From positions 620,001-684,000 of the forward strand of contig NC_037312.1 in NCBI RefSeq assembly GCF_000143535.2: a stretch of 64,000 bases of DNA, given 5' to 3'. Under the pieces are notes generated by a model. It was not told the origin of the DNA and searched no databases. It saw only the letters and a program-made list of their open reading frames with translations. Both the position numbers and the translations under genes were made by a program. The stretch is from Botrytis cinerea B05.10 (lineage: Eukaryota > Ascomycota > Leotiomycetes > Helotiales > Sclerotiniaceae). Positions 46,902 to 60,154 of the stretch are shown here, in pieces. Numbering within the stretch: the stretch's first letter is position 1; each line of letters begins with the position of its first letter.

Positions 46902-47717
46902 ATGTATCCCAAAATCCAGGAAATAGAGGACCGAACCCTCCATCTGCCGCGAATCCTGTGTCTCCATGGTGGAGGCACCAACGCCAGAATTTTTCGAGCC
47001 CAATGTCGAGGGCTCATTGCTCAGCTCAAGTCTGAATTTCGGTTTGTCTTCGCAGAAAGCCCCTTTATCTCCGAGGCTGGACCCGAAGTTACAACGGTGT
47101 TCGGTCAATGGGGGCCTTTCAAACGGTGGTTTCGCTGGCGACCAGAGCATCCAGAGATCGCTCATGCGGATGCGGTGAAAGCAATTGATCGAAGTTTAGA
47201 AGAGGCTAGGCGTCAAGATACTCAACGGGGGGCGACGGGGGAATGGGTGGCGATCCTTGGCTTCAGTCAGGGAGCCAAACTGTGTGCAAGCCTGCTCTAT
47301 CGCCAACAAGTTTGCAAGGAGAAGGAAAGAATAGGCAGAGGATCTTCAGGATCGGATTATCGTTTTGGAGTCTTGATCGCTGGGCGAGCGCCCCTGATCT
47401 CGCTGCACGCCAAACCGGATATACATCTTAATCTTGGCTTCAGTACATTGCCGGATGCCTCACAGATCACAGACGTCAACTGGCGCAGCTGGTCAACACC
47501 TCAAAGCGACGGCCGAGCCGTCTTGCGTATCCCGACCCTTCATGTGCATGGTATGCAGGACCCGGGATTACCCTTACACTGTCAGCTTTTTGAAGAGTTC
47601 TGCGAGCCAGGCAGTAGGAGATTGGTCCAATGGGATGGTGATCATCGGATGCCTCTGAGATTCAATGACCTTTCGCCCGTTGTGCGTCATATCCGTGAGC
47701 TGGCAAAAAATAGATAG
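46902..47717 (+). CDS. FSH1-type serine hydrolase (CitA-like)
   Basis: Alpha/beta-hydrolase of 271 aa, start at the first ATG 46902. RILCLHGGGTNARIF is the oxyanion-hole strand. The nucleophile elbow is LGFSQGAKLC (GxSxG). Downstream are an acid residue (HVHGMQDPGL) and a catalytic His (QWDGDHRMP), completing the triad. Members of the FSH1 family are partners of non-reducing PKSs: CitA and relatives in citrinin-type clusters act during release of the polyketide aldehyde. Here the gene is transcribed in the same direction as the PKS and lies 550 bp upstream of it. Calling it CitA-like is inference from context plus family; substrate specificity is unknown. Confidence 0.85.
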   Translation: MYPKIQEIEDRTLHLPRILCLHGGGTNARIFRAQCRGLIAQLKSEFRFVFAESPFISEAGPEVTTVFGQWGPFKRWFRWRPEHPEIAHADAVKAIDRSLEEARRQDTQRGATGEWVAILGFSQGAKLCASLLYRQQVCKEKERIGRGSSGSDYRFGVLIAGRAPLISLHAKPDIHLNLGFSTLPDASQITDVNWRSWSTPQSDGRAVLRIPTLHVHGMQDPGLPLHCQLFEEFCEPGSRRLVQWDGDHRMPLRFNDLSPVVRHIRELAKNR

Positions 47718-48267
47718 ATAGAGCTGGGTGTACTTTGCAGGAATTGATTATGCTAGATAAGGAATCAGCAAGCTTTCATGGCTCAATCTGTAGTGCGTTG
47801 CGCATTAGTTCCCTGATGTGAAATAGCTGCTGAGAGATACGATTTACAATCCTTCCCAAATTACGGATAACCAAAATGGGAGGTTGGGAGAGCGCCCACT
47901 GAGATCACGGATAAACTAAAACTGGCTGCGGAAAATCGTTCATTCCTCCGCTCGTGAAATCCCCTGCTACCAGTTACCCAGGTAGCACCAGCACAATGAT
48001 TTTCAGTCCATCAGAAAGCCACCAACAGTCAGTCTCCTATTCTATGACAAAGGAAATTCCGAAGTCAAGGTGGCGGCACAAAAGCTTGCACTACGGGCGA
48101 AATGAATGGCCCGTCATCGCATTACCTCATAAGAACTTCCCATACATCACGGCCGTTGAAGTAAGTTAAGTGAGTCTACGAATTGTATCTCTAACTGCAC
48201 GTTGTCGACGAATTTCAACAATCATTCCCTCTGTGTTAGTCACGTGATCCATCCGAATCGGCCAACA
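47718..48267. promoter_or_regulatory. Spacer/promoter between hydrolase and PKS
   Basis: The 550-bp spacer presumably contains the PKS promoter. A CACGTGA site lies at about 48241-48247, just upstream of the start codon. No gene. Confidence 0.45.
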
Positions 48268-51200
48268 ATGACCACCATGATCGATCCTCGGTCAGGGCTT
48301 GGAGCTGACCCTGTGCTTTTGTTATTCGGGCCTCAAGCATTGAAATTCGATGCCGAGTCTTTCAAAAAACTTTGTATTCGGGAGAGGCCCCATTATCAAT
48401 GGGTTTTGGAGACAGTAACTGCGCTCTCCTCTGAATGGAACGATATCTCCAAGGCCAACCCCAGTTTGCAACATTACAATGGCATGGAAAAGCTAGAGCA
48501 ATTGAAGGCATGGGTATCCAGAGGCGAAATCTCGAAACATCACTCTTCCTTTCCCTTGCCGAACATCCTTCTCTCCCCCTTGGTTGTCATCACGCAATTG
48601 ATTCAATATTGGGACTTCCTAATCGTTGCTTTGCCAGACTTGAAGGATGCCGATGAGCTACTTACGTCAATCACGACAAATGCGGAAACGCTGGGCCTAT
48701 GTACTGGCATGCTGAGCGCCTTTGCCGTGGCTTGCTCTTCGAGCATCAAGGAGCTCCAACAGTATGGCGCGGTGGCTGTGAGGCTGGCAATGCTTACAGG
48801 CGCCTTTGTAGATGCAAAAGAGGAATTAGTTGGACTTGGAGAGGCTGCAGTATCATTCTCGCTGTCTTTGAACCCCACGGATTCAGGCATTGCCTTGAAA
48901 GAAGCGTTGCGCCAATTTCCCGAAGTAATTGATCTCCAAGCTGCAGAATTTCTGCTATTTGAGCGATAAGCTGACAGATATGATAGGCCTATATTTCTCT
49001 TCTGACTGATGAGAAACGGATGACAATAACTACCTCGGAACAAACAGCTTCAAGTCTTATCCCGCAGTTAAAACTGGCTGGTATTCAAGCTACAAAACTG
49101 GTACTTCGCGGAAGATTTCATTGGGCAAAACACCAAGAAGATATTGAATCTCTCATTCAGAGCTGTACCCCGAAATTTCAGTTGCCTGATGCTTCAAAGA
49201 TGGCACTTCCTAGCCGGTCCAATACCGGTGGGAAGTACCTTATGGCCGGCAAGCTCCATGAGATAGCGTTACGATCAATCCTTGTGGAACAGTCTCAATG
49301 GTATAAGACATTCAGCGTTGCTTATTCGTCTCACTTGCTCTCAAGTAATGCTTCCTGCATCTGTTTTGGAACAGAGAGCTGCGTACCTCCCACGATTGCG
49401 CGACAACTTGGCTCCCGGTTAATCCAAGTCGGAGGCATTGACTTATCGACCTCGCAGCTACCTGGAGAGCTTCTGGGTACGCACCGGACGAATGCTTTTG
49501 CAAATATACCAGACGAGCGGGTTGCGGTGGTTGGCATGGCATGTCAACTACCAGGTGCAGAAGATCTTGAAGAGTACTGGAAGATTTTGAGCAGTGGAAA
49601 ATCTCAACATACAGAGATTCCACAAGAACGATTTAGCATGGAAACAGCCTGGAGGGAAGCCGATTCAGAACGTAAGTGGTTCGGCAACTTTGTCGAGAAT
49701 TACAATACATTCGACCACAAATTTTTCAAGAAGAGCCCCCGCGAGATGGCATCCACAGATCCTCAACATCGCTTAATGTTGCAGATTGCCTACCAGACAG
49801 TCGAGCAATCTGGATACTTTGGAAGCCTTAATGCTGATAAGCATATTGGATGCTTTCTAGGAGTCGGCAATGTTGATTATGAAGCAAATGTCGCTTGCTA
49901 TCCTGCCACTGCGTATTCCGCCACAGGCAATTTGAAGAGTTTTGTGGCAGGCAAAATCAGCCATTATTTCGGCTGGACTGGCCCAAGTTTGACAATTGAT
50001 ACAGCTTGCTCTTCATCTAGCGTATCAATTCACTATGCATGCCGCTCTATTCTTAGTGGCGAATGTAACTCTGCACTTGCGGGGGGTATCAACATTATCA
50101 CAAGCCCCAATTGGTATCACAACCTATCTGGAGCATCTTTCTTAAGCCCCACCGGACAATGCAAGCCATTTGATGCCAAAGGCGATGGATATTGCAGAGG
50201 CGAAGGTGTCGGCGCTGTCTTGCTCAAGAAGCTTTCCTCTGCCGTTGCTGATGGCGACCAGGTGCTTGGGGTAATTTCCAGCACTGGAGTTTATCAGAAT
50301 GGGAACGATACTGCAATCACAGTTCCCATTTCGGATTCGTTATCTGATCTTTTCTTACATGTTCTACATAAAGCCAAGCTTGAGCCTAAGGATATCTCAG
50401 TCGTCGAGGCTCATGGTACTGGGACGCCAGTTGGTGACCCGGCAGAATATAAGGGTATCCAAAGAGTCTTTGGTGGGCCTGACAGTTCTCACAAGGTCTC
50501 CTTGACTTCTGTAAAAGGCCTCATCGGTCATACTGAGTGTGCCTCCGGTGTCGCATCATTGCTCAAAGTAATCCTCATGGTTCAAGAAGGGTTTATCCCT
50601 CCACAAGCAAGTTTCACTTCAGTAAATCCCAATCTCGGCCTTACTCCAGATGACAAAATTGAGATCTCGGCACAACTCAAGCCATGGGAAGTTGAATTCC
50701 GAGCCGCTCTGATCAACAACTACGTAAGCCACACCGTCTCTTCTTGTTTTGTCAACCACTCACACGCATATACTTTTCCTGCTTTCTCTCGACGCAAGTG
50801 CGTTTCCATAGAGACAAAGTCCACTCGCTTCCTTCTCAAACATTATAAACCAGGGAATTCTAACTTAGCGTTGTCGTAGGGCGCTTCTGGCTCGAATGCC
50901 TCCATGGTCGTCACTCAAGCGCCCAAGCTTATATCTCAGATTCCTTCCAAGCTACCATCAAACAGAACTTACCCATTCTGGTTTTGTGGAAACGATGAGC
51001 ATAGCCTTCGAGCATATATCACAAAGCTACTCGGTTTCTTGAGAAGTCAAGGCACGCCAGGGAAGGATTTGAGCACAAGCAACTTGTCTTTTCAGGTCTC
51101 TCGCCAATCCAATCGTTCACTTGACTGGGCTTTGATATTCAATTGCAACTCTTCCTCTGAATTACAGGATAAGCTTGCGGCTCACCTGAAAGGCGAGAAG

Positions 51201-54200
51201 AGCATCACGGCCATCCGGACGCCGTCCACCAGGCCGGTCATTCTCTGCTTCGGCGGTCAGGTTTCGACCTATGTTGGTTTAAATCAAGAGATCTATGACA
51301 CTATTCCACTGCTGAGAAGATATTTGGACCAGTGCGACGCCATATTTATCTCTATGGACCTGGGCAGTATTTACCCTGATATCTTCCAAAAGTCACCTGT
51401 CCAAGACATCGTGAAGCTTCACAGTATCCTTTTCGCCCTCCAATATTCCACTGCAAAATGCTGGATAGACTGTGGAGTAAGTGAAATTAGCTTTCTTATT
51501 TTGGACCACTAATGTCAAACCCTCTCGCGGCGGGCAGAATAAGTGGCACAATGCACCACAATCTTCATTACATCCTGAATATTTAAGTCGCTTTGAATGT
51601 TGAATTTTTGGGAGTGTGCCACTTTCTCTATCCAAAAAAGCCCTCCAAATACATCTACTCTTACTGCACACTCTAGATGGTAGTGCTTTGTGGTGCCTTC
51701 CTAAAGAGCTAGATATTCACTAATTTTCTCATGAACAATTCCATACTCCCAAAATAGGCATTTACTAACTTCCCGGTGTTGTAGATCAAAGTAGCCGCGG
51801 CCATTGGCCACAGTTTTGGGGAGTTGACTGCTTTGTGTGTCTCGAACGCGCTACCCCTAAAGCATGCGATCGAAATGATTACCGGTAGAGCACACCTCAT
51901 TCAACAAAAATGGACTGCCGAAAGAGGATGTATGATGGCTGTTGAGGCAGATGCTGCCAATGTAAATGCCTTGTTGGCTAAGTCTAAGAATGTCGCAATC
52001 GCTTGTTACAATGGCCCCAGGAGCTTTACCTTGGCCGGTACAGGGAAAGCCATTGATTCGCTCGAAGAAATGGCCAAATCCGACCCTACATTTTCTGGCG
52101 TTAAGCTGAAGAAGCTCAATGTTACCAACGCTTTCCATTGTCACCTTGTCGATCCTCTGATGGAAGATCTGGAAAAATTTGGCATGAAACTAGTGTTTAG
52201 AGAACCTGATTTTCCACTTGAAACAGCGACCGAATACGAGTTTACTGATAAACGTGATGAGAAATTTGTAGCTCGTCACCTGCGGAGTCCTGTCTTCTTT
52301 CATCATGCCGTTCAGAGAATAGCCAAAAAACATCCGGATGCCACTTGGCTGGAAGCTGGTTCCAACTCGACTGTAACAACCATGGCAAGTCGCGCTCTTG
52401 GATCATCAGGGGCAAGCTCGTCTCATTTTCAACCAATCAACATTACAAGCGACAACTCCTTCAATTTCCTCGCTGAAGCGACTTCGAGGCTATGGAAGGA
52501 AGGCCTACGTGTCCTTTTCTGGGCACATCATCCTGTCCAGGCATCCTCATACACACCGGTCATACTGCCTCCTTATCAATTTGAGAAATCAAAACACTGG
52601 ATGGATCTGAAGAAAGCACCAAAACTGGAACCTCTGGTCGTAAAAACTCAGACGAAAGAGCTGCCAAAGGGTCTCACGACCTTTGTAGGATACCAAGATG
52701 AGGCGAACCACTCGGCTCTCTTTCAAGTCAACACCAAGACTGAAAGATTTGCTCGACTTGTTTCGGGCCACGTTATGGCTAGTGTAGCCGCTGTGTGCCC
52801 TGGCATATTCCAAATGGAACTAGCTTTGGATGCTTTGATGAGTCTTCGACCTGAGTTTGCAAATTTGAGCTTCCGGCCAGAGCTACAACGCATGCAGCAC
52901 TACCATCCACTCGTGCCTGATGATTCAAAGCTTGTATGGATTGAAGCTATATCCCAGGACCCCCAACATCTCGTCTGGGACTGGAAAATTGTCGCCACCA
53001 AGAAGATAGGTTCTGCTTCGACGCAGCATACTTCGGGGGCATTTGCGTTTCGGCCGGCCAACGATACTCAACTCCAAGCCGAACTGGAAGGATATGAACG
53101 CTGGGTCAGCAGGAAGCGGTGTATACGTCTTCTGGAACGCCGTGATGCTGATGACGTCCTCCAAGGCCGTAATATCTACCGAGGATTCTCGCAAATCATC
53201 GACTACAAGGAACTTTACCGCCATGTGAACATCATTGTTGGCAAAGACGACGAATCAGCAGGCCGTGTTACCAAGACTCACATTGCAGAACCCTGGCTTG
53301 ACTCCATCCTGACCGACTGTTTTTGCCAAGTTGCAGGTATTTTTGTGAATCTCATGACAGACAGATCTGATATGACCGAGGGAGGCATTTTTGTTTGCGA
53401 TGGGATTGGCCGCTGGTTTCGCTCTCCCAAGATGGGCCCAGATACGCAACTGGACCATTGGGAAGTCTTTGCTCTGCATCATCCTGAATCAGAGAAAAAG
53501 TATATCAGCGATGTGTTCGTGTTCGACCCCCGCGATGGTTCCTTGGTCGAAGTGATATTGCGAATAAGCTACCAATGGGTCGCCGTGGACGGAATTCGCA
53601 AAGCGTTGTCGGCGCCTGCCCCATCTGGACATCACCTCCCCACAGTCACTCCCGCCCCATCCCAGACCTCTACACCCGCACCAACTTTGGCGCCGGCGTT
53701 GGTTAATGGATGGAAACCACAAGAGAAGAAGAAGAAGAAGGAGAAGAAAGTGGCCGTCAAGCAGCAAAGGCCAGACGTCATTGGCAAGACCCGTGAGATT
53801 ATATGTAATCTTTCGGGATTGGAGCCTGACGAAGTCAAGGACAACTCTGATCTGATTGAGCTTGGAATCGATTCTCTTATGAGCATGGAACTCACGCGAG
53901 AGGTTAATGCTGCATTCCAATGTTTACTAGACACTGCGCAGCTTATGGATTTGACTGACTTTCAAAGTCTCGTCATATGCATCCAGACGATGCTGGGCCT
54001 TGATTCTCAAGAATTGGGCAACATATCAGAGGCGCACGATACGGCAAGTGGAGAGTCGGGAGAAGAGACTGCAACGAATGGGACAATGAATAGAAAGATT
54101 AATGGAGTGAACAGCGTTGTGAAAGGCTCCGCGCTCTCTGCATCGATAGTCTTGGATGCCTTCCAGAAAGCATCAAAAGCCACAGATGAATTCATCGTCA

Positions 54201-56551
54201 ATGGACATTTGGGAACCTACTATAACGAGATCATGCCCAAATCGACCGAGCTCTGTGTTATCTATATCCTGGATGCCTTCGAAGTCCTTGGAGTGAATAT
54301 ACGGGCTACCGCACCAGGTCATAAGATCGAGCGTGTTCCATATCTCCCTAAACACCAGCAGCTTATGAACTTAATATATGATCTACTCTGTAAGGATGCT
54401 CGTTTGATTGATATCAATGGCTCTGAGATCATACGGACAGCTGTTGCGCCCCCAACCAAGTCGGCAGATGCGTTATTAGGAGAGTTGCTTCGCAACGCAC
54501 CGGTTCATGCCGCCGAACACAAACTCACAAAATTGACGGGAGAAAGATTTGCTGATTGCATCACCGGCAAAGCCGATGGGCTTCAATTGATCTTCGGGAC
54601 TCCCGAAGGACGAGAGATTGCAACTGATCTGTACGCCAAATCTCCAATTAACGGAATCTGGATCCAACAAGCCGAGTACTTCCTCGAAACTCTTGTGGCT
54701 GGGCTGCCGAAGGATGGAGAACCTCTTTGTATTCTAGAGATGGGGGCTGGAACTGGAGGAACAACAATTAAAATGGTCCAACTGTTAGCACGCTTGGGTA
54801 TCCCTGTCAAATATACCATAACCGATCTTTCTTCATCCCTGGTTGTGGCAGCTCGCAAGAGATTCAAACAATACAAGTTCCTAGAATTTAAGGTCCTCGA
54901 TATCGAAGCTGCACCCGATTCGAGTCTATTGCACAGCCAGCACATCGTACTTGCCACCAACTGTGTTCACGCGACTCGCAATTTGACAATATCGACGACG
55001 AACATACACAAGATTTTGCGACCAGACGGGTTTCTTCTGTTAATAGAGATGACGGAGCAAGTGCCTTGGGTCGATTTCATATTTGGTTTATTGGAGGGCT
55101 GGTGGTTATTTAATGATGGTCGGCAGCATGCTTTGCAACCCCCCACGTACTGGGAGAAGATATTGTCATCAGTTGGCTTTGGTCATATTGATTGGACTCG
55201 AGGGAACCGGCCTGAAGCGAATATTCAGCGCCTGATCATTGCTTTAGCCGATGGATCCAGGTATGATCCTGTGCCAAAGCCACATCCTCCAACTGCGCAG
55301 ATGGTGTTAACAAAGAATACAGTTCGTCAAACGGCCATTGATGTATATGCCTACGAATATTCGAAAGAATTCTTCTTTGAGCCTCGAAACTTGATCTCGT
55401 ATCCTGTTCATCCGTCCAACGAGAAGTATTGCGTCCTTGTCACTGGTACCACTGGAAGCTTAGGCTCTCATATCGTAGCGTACTTCGCACAGCTACCTGA
55501 AGTGGAGACAGTGGTTTGTCTCAATCGATTGAGCATGGTAGATGCCACTCTCCGCCAGCAGCAATCTTTTGCTCTGAGAGGCATCTCACTCGATAAAATT
55601 TCAATGTCCAAGTTGAGAGTTATTGAGACAGATACTGCTAAATCGATGCTGGGGTTGCCGAAGAGTACATTCCAATATCTTACAGATAATGTTACGCATA
55701 TCGTCCACAATGCTTGGCCCATGAGCCTTACACGTACAGTCAGTGCTTATGAGTCCCAATTCAAGGTGATGCGGAATCTTATTGCACTATCGAGTGAAGC
55801 CACAAGTCAGCGTCCCGCACCTTTCAAACTCGGCTTCCAGTTCATCTCATCAATCGGTGTTATCGGATACTACCCTCTCTGGACCGGCAAAGTACTTGCT
55901 CCTGAAGAGTCTATGCCAGTTGACTCAGTTTTACCGGTAGGGTATGCTGACGCAAAATTGGTCTGCGAACGAATGCTAGACGAGACATTGCATCGCTACC
56001 CAGAACACTTCCGACCCATGGCTGTGCGGATTGCGCAGATTGCAGGCTCGACGATCAACGGATATTGGAATCCAGTGGAACACTTTGCATCTTTCTTGAA
56101 GTCTTCCCAAACGCTCAATATTCTTCCAGATTTGAAGGGTACTCTATCATGGTGTACTGTTCAAGATGTCGCTGCCACACTAGGCGAACTTCTCATTTCT
56201 AATACTCCGCCATACCCGATCTACCACATCGAAAATCCTTCGAGACAACCTTGGCCAGATATGATTATGGTGCTAGCCAATGAGCTTGGTATTCCCAGCA
56301 ATAACATCGTCCCGTTCGATGAATGGTTGAGCCGAGTACGTCGTTTCCCTGGCTCTACCAACGACAACCCCGCAGGACAACTGGTTGAGTTCTTCGATAA
56401 ACATTTCGTTCGAATGTCATGCGGTGGCCTAATATTAGATACGGTTAAGAGTCAGGAACATTCGAAGACCATCCGGAGCACAGGGCCTGTGAGCATAGAT
56501 CTTGTTAGGAAGTACATTTTATCGTGGAAGAGTTCAGGGTTTTTGAGTTGA
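48268..56551 (+). CDS. Non-reducing polyketide synthase SAT-KS-AT-PT-ACP-CMeT-R (CitS-like)
   Basis: Four exons: 48268-48924, 48987-50723, 50880-51476 and 51785-56551 (2585 aa). Start ATG 48268 has good context (caacaATGa); the frame extends upstream without an ATG. Domains: SAT (about 1-370; nucleophile motif GLCTG, His in GRFHW), KS from about 398 (Cys560 in DTACSSSS, His695, His734), AT (Ser1007 in GHSFGE), PT (His1326 in SGHVMA), a Lys-rich linker, ACP (Ser1694 in LGIDSLM), C-methyltransferase with SAM motif EMGAGTGGTT (1982-1991), and C-terminal reductase (TGTTGSLGSH, 2217-2226; YADAK later). Such an enzyme builds a C-methylated aromatic polyketide and releases it reductively as an aldehyde. 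Domain order and length (about 2.6 kaa) match the citrinin synthase CitS/PksCT. Together with the CitA- and CitB-like neighbours this predicts a citrinin-precursor-type product, but other methylated aldehydes are equally possible. Confidence 0.93.
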
Positions 56552-56829
56552 TACGAATATTAGAATCTAGTAGCTACAGGTTGGTTATGTTGCATATATT
56601 ATAAACACCAAGATTTGGAAGAACAATTGTGAGAGGGGGAAGTGAGAGCAATGATTTTTGAACAGCACTCTCTTTCCCTTCCTTTCAATGGCCCAATTGT
56701 GCAGGCATAGAACATAATTTTATCGAGTTAAAGATGTTGACTGGGATCTGGATGCAACTTTCACTTGATCAACTGTATAGACGGCATGAATCATTCCATT
56801 GCATAGCCACAGTCCGCTGCAAGTCTTTA

Positions 56830-57286
56830 GGGTGCGTTCGGTTCGTTTTTCTATTTATTTGGAGAAATTTGTAATGTTGTTAAATGGCAAGGGTATTCAG
56901 GCTAATATATTTGAGTAATATTTTGATAATTGAAATATATTGAAATATATTTGAATGATGTTAGAAAATAACAAGGGTAAATAATAATAAAGATTTGTTA
57001 AACACATTATTCATAAAGCTTCAAAAAGCTGCTTTACAATCAATATATAAGAATCTTGGAAGCATTTGTTATTTTAAAAATATTTGTTAAATAAATTATT
57101 AGGAATTATTTGATAACTTCAAATATTCAGTAAACGCATTTATTTGGATTTTATTTGTCAAATAATTCATTTCACAATTTCAAATATTCAAGTAAATTGA
57201 TTATTTGAGTTTAGTAAGCAATATTTACTAAATAAATGAGATCTAATAATTGAAATAAGTCAAAATAAGTTGATCCGAACGCACCC
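56830..57286. mobile_element. PIF/Harbinger-like MITE, 457 bp
   Basis: Begins GGGTGCGTTCGG and ends CCGAACGCACCC, with a TTA duplication at 56827-56829 and 57287-57289. G-rich termini and a TWA three-base duplication are typical of PIF/Harbinger. The interior is AT-rich and non-coding. Confidence 0.85.
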
Positions 57287-57461
57287 TTAAAAGGTCCAGA
57301 TATCGTAACACCTGCTTTGGGAAACATGGCGATAGGAGCTGGCTCGCTAGAGACTTGGATTTTCACTGCGACTTGAATAATCGAAGAGGGTTGCATGTTC
57401 AAGATGAGTTATTTAGATAATCTGGATAAATTGAATATTCACATCTGAAATTCAAGTGTGC

Positions 57462-58269
57462 TATAGTGTCATTTTGGGATAGAAAGTAACAAAAACCAGT
57501 TTTTTAATAAAGATTACTAGTTCTGTAATATAAATTGTTCATTTTAGATATAGATTGTTAATTTCAATTATAAGAGTTGAGGCGGCCCCGGCTTATCGTA
57601 CACCACCTTATATCGTGACACAATTCCTGCAAAAGAGTCGTTTTCTTATATAAACTAATCTATTTATTAAATAAAAGAGTGATTCAAAAACTGGATATAT
57701 AAAAGGAAATTATATATAGTATCTTAAAAATACAAAATGTTTTTTTTAAATTATATTTTCAATAAAGTTGTGGGTTTTCAAAGTTGAAATTTTTCAAAAA
57801 TTATCACATGTAACGCTTTTCCCATGCAAAAAAATCGAAAATTTTAGAAATCTTTACTTTGAAACCCTACAACTCTTTTTAAAAAAAGTATTAAAAATAA
57901 TCTATTCTTTTTTTCAAATAATTTCAACCATTATTCACCATCTCTATCAATTTGAATAATTCAATTCATATATTTATTAAAATTTCATATAGTTAAAAAG
58001 TTGAATAAATGAAGGGTTTTGCTGTATTTCGCTTAGTGTGCGATAAGCCGGGGCCTCAACTCTTACAATCGTATAATCGCATAATCGCACTAATGATTTT
58101 TTTAGAAATTTAAAGAGAATTATTAATGTGATTATTATATAATTGGAATCATTAATTTATATTAAAATATTAGTAATTTGTATTGAAAAATTAGCAATTT
58201 ATACTAGAAAATAGCAATCTTTATTTAAAAGCTGGTTTTTATTACTTTTTGTCCCAAAAGGACGCTATA
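57462..58269. mobile_element. Large foldback/TIR element, about 808 bp
   Basis: Long imperfect inverted repeats (more than 90 bp at each end, e.g. TTTTGGGA..AAAGTAA and AAAAACCAG) start TATAG(T/C)GTC and are bordered by TA. A second inverted pair, AGTTGAGGC..CCCCGGCTTATCG, lies inside at about 57569-57595 and 58045-58068, so the structure may be two nested elements. No transposase reading frame. Confidence 0.7.
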
Positions 58270-58827
58270 TGTGTACCTTTTTCTGTGCACAGCGACGCGG
58301 TTTTAACTCAGGGGGTTAAGCAAGGCTCGTGATGAAAATGAGGGGCGCTGGTGCGGGGTAAACAGAACTTGTCTGGGACAGCGGAAACCTTTGTGAGATT
58401 CCTGCAGAATATGCAACCTCGAAATGAATAAAAATTAAGGAGCAATGGACGATCAGAGAGTTATAACAGCAAATAAAGGAGTCTGCTCGGACGAGAAGTG
58501 GGTTGAAAGTTGCGAATTTTTTGTCACCTGAAGAGCACCAGTATCGAATGGGAGGTAGGAGGATCAAAATAATATATTAACATAATTCAGTATAGAATAG
58601 AATTTAAACAATTCGGTTGAACGGTATCCATTGCCCCACATGGAGGAAATTATTGCCTCTAAGCTAAGAAGGAAGTCACAACTTACGATGAGTATAAGTG
58701 GTATGAGCAGAAAGATAAGAAGGCTTGGGATTTTGATACATTCATAGTGGGTTGAATCAAATTTCAGACAATTGAAGTTGAATTCTGTATTTTGTCTGGC
58801 CAAAGAGAGCTCTTGCCGGTGAGCCAT

Positions 58828-60154
58828 TTAGCGATTCTTGCCCTCGGCTTGATCAAAGTCTCTCCACATAGTCTCAATCAATTCATGTCTCTTGATAGCA
58901 TAATCGAAGTCCGGATACCAGTCCTTCTTCCGATAAGCCTCGTACAGACGGGCGATATTCTGCGCAGGTAATGGCAGCTTGCTCCATTGGTCCTCATCCG
59001 GTGCAATCTCTCTCGCCTTACCGCTGGCATCATACAGCTCCAACTTTGTATCAGGGCTTCCTACATTCAACGCCATTGATGAGGAGGTTAATCTCAGCCA
59101 GCCATACTCGCCTTGAATCCTCCAATCCAAGATAGGTAGGCCTGGAATTCCATCGCCGCCGGTGAAAATAATCGCTACTACAGCTTGCGACGGTAGCACC
59201 GTACCGTGAATGAGGAGATGGTCTGGGACTGTATTTCGTACAGCCTTTTCCAGTACTTGATTCCCATTTCTAGGATCTACGATATCCTTGAAGGGCCTTC
59301 GTATCGCGCAGGCACCTTTGAACGTCGTGAAGTCACCAAGAGCTGGGGAAATAAAATATTCAAAAATCAGCCTTCTCCTGTCTTTTCTTTTCTCTTCATT
59401 TCTGTGCAGACTGCGCAGGGCTCGGATGGCGCGAGTATGGCTTACCGGCTATTATATACTCTAACGCATGGGCACCATGTATGCTCATCAAATTTCCACC
59501 AGTCTCTCGATCCAAAAAGAAGGAGGTAGGCTTTGGCTCAGTTGCGCCTCCGTGTCCCAGCGACCCAACAACACTGCTCGAGAGAAGTCTCCCGATTGTT
59601 CCGCTGTCAATGATTTGTTTAATTTTCCGAATGACAGGTGAAAAGGAGGCTTGGAGACCGACAATTGCCTTTGCATTGTGAAGCGCGACTAGTGCGCACA
59701 TTTCTTTTGCCACATGTATACTCCTCTCCAGTGGCCATTCTACATAGACCGCCTTGCCCGCTACAATGCTTGGCTTTACCGTCTGAAAGTGTTTATCCAC
59801 TCTCACACAGCAGACAATGAGGTCAATTTCGTCATCATTTGCGAAAGCTGTTCAGGTTCCTCAAGAACAAATCAGCAAGCATGTTGCTTTTTTTCGCAGA
59901 GAAATAGGCCAGTTAAGGGGGAGAGAGGCTACTGTACCATTCGGATCACCGTATGCCTTTGTATTGACAGCTAATTCATGTCTCTGAATTGCTGCCCTGG
60001 CCGACTCTACGGAGCTGTTCAATAATGCGCGGATTTGATACTCAGCAGTCGATCTGAAGTATTGGAGATGGGCAATCTCAGCCCACGAGATACCGTCCCT
60101 TTTTTCCCTAGGCTGACCGGAGAGCCCGATCAATCCTACTCGAATCGGTGCCAT
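58828..60154 (-). CDS. Gfo/Idh/MocA-family oxidoreductase (Gal80-like)
   Basis: Three exons: 60154-59938, 59847-59446 and 59342-58828 (377 aa). The N-terminus MAPIRVGLIGLSG carries the nucleotide-binding fold, followed by DDEIDLIVCCVRVDKHFQT and GKAVYVEWPLERS. This last is the Gfo/Idh/MocA signature; where many dehydrogenases have EKP it has EWP, a form seen in the Gal80-like subgroup. The C-terminal half (GHGGATEPKPTSFFLDRETG, HALEYIIAA) resembles the Gal80p-like C-terminal domain. The family includes NAD(P)-dependent sugar dehydrogenases and the regulator Gal80; activity here is unknown. It is divergently transcribed from the carboxypeptidase. Confidence 0.82.

Larger units (their letters stand above)
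56552..58827. other. TIR-element-rich spacer
   Basis: No gene supported between the PKS stop and the stop of the Gfo/Idh/MocA gene. It holds two inverted-repeat elements (56830-57286 and 57462-58269) and AT-rich DNA. Confidence 0.6.

Noticed and set aside
48202..48267. Upstream extension of the PKS start
   Set aside because: The frame is open but the first codon is TTG; the first ATG with good context is 48268.
51477..51784. Separate gene in the long third intron of the PKS
   Set aside because: Minus-strand frames there are short and have no features; the splice junction in the AT domain (Cys-Gly | Ile-Lys) is clean.
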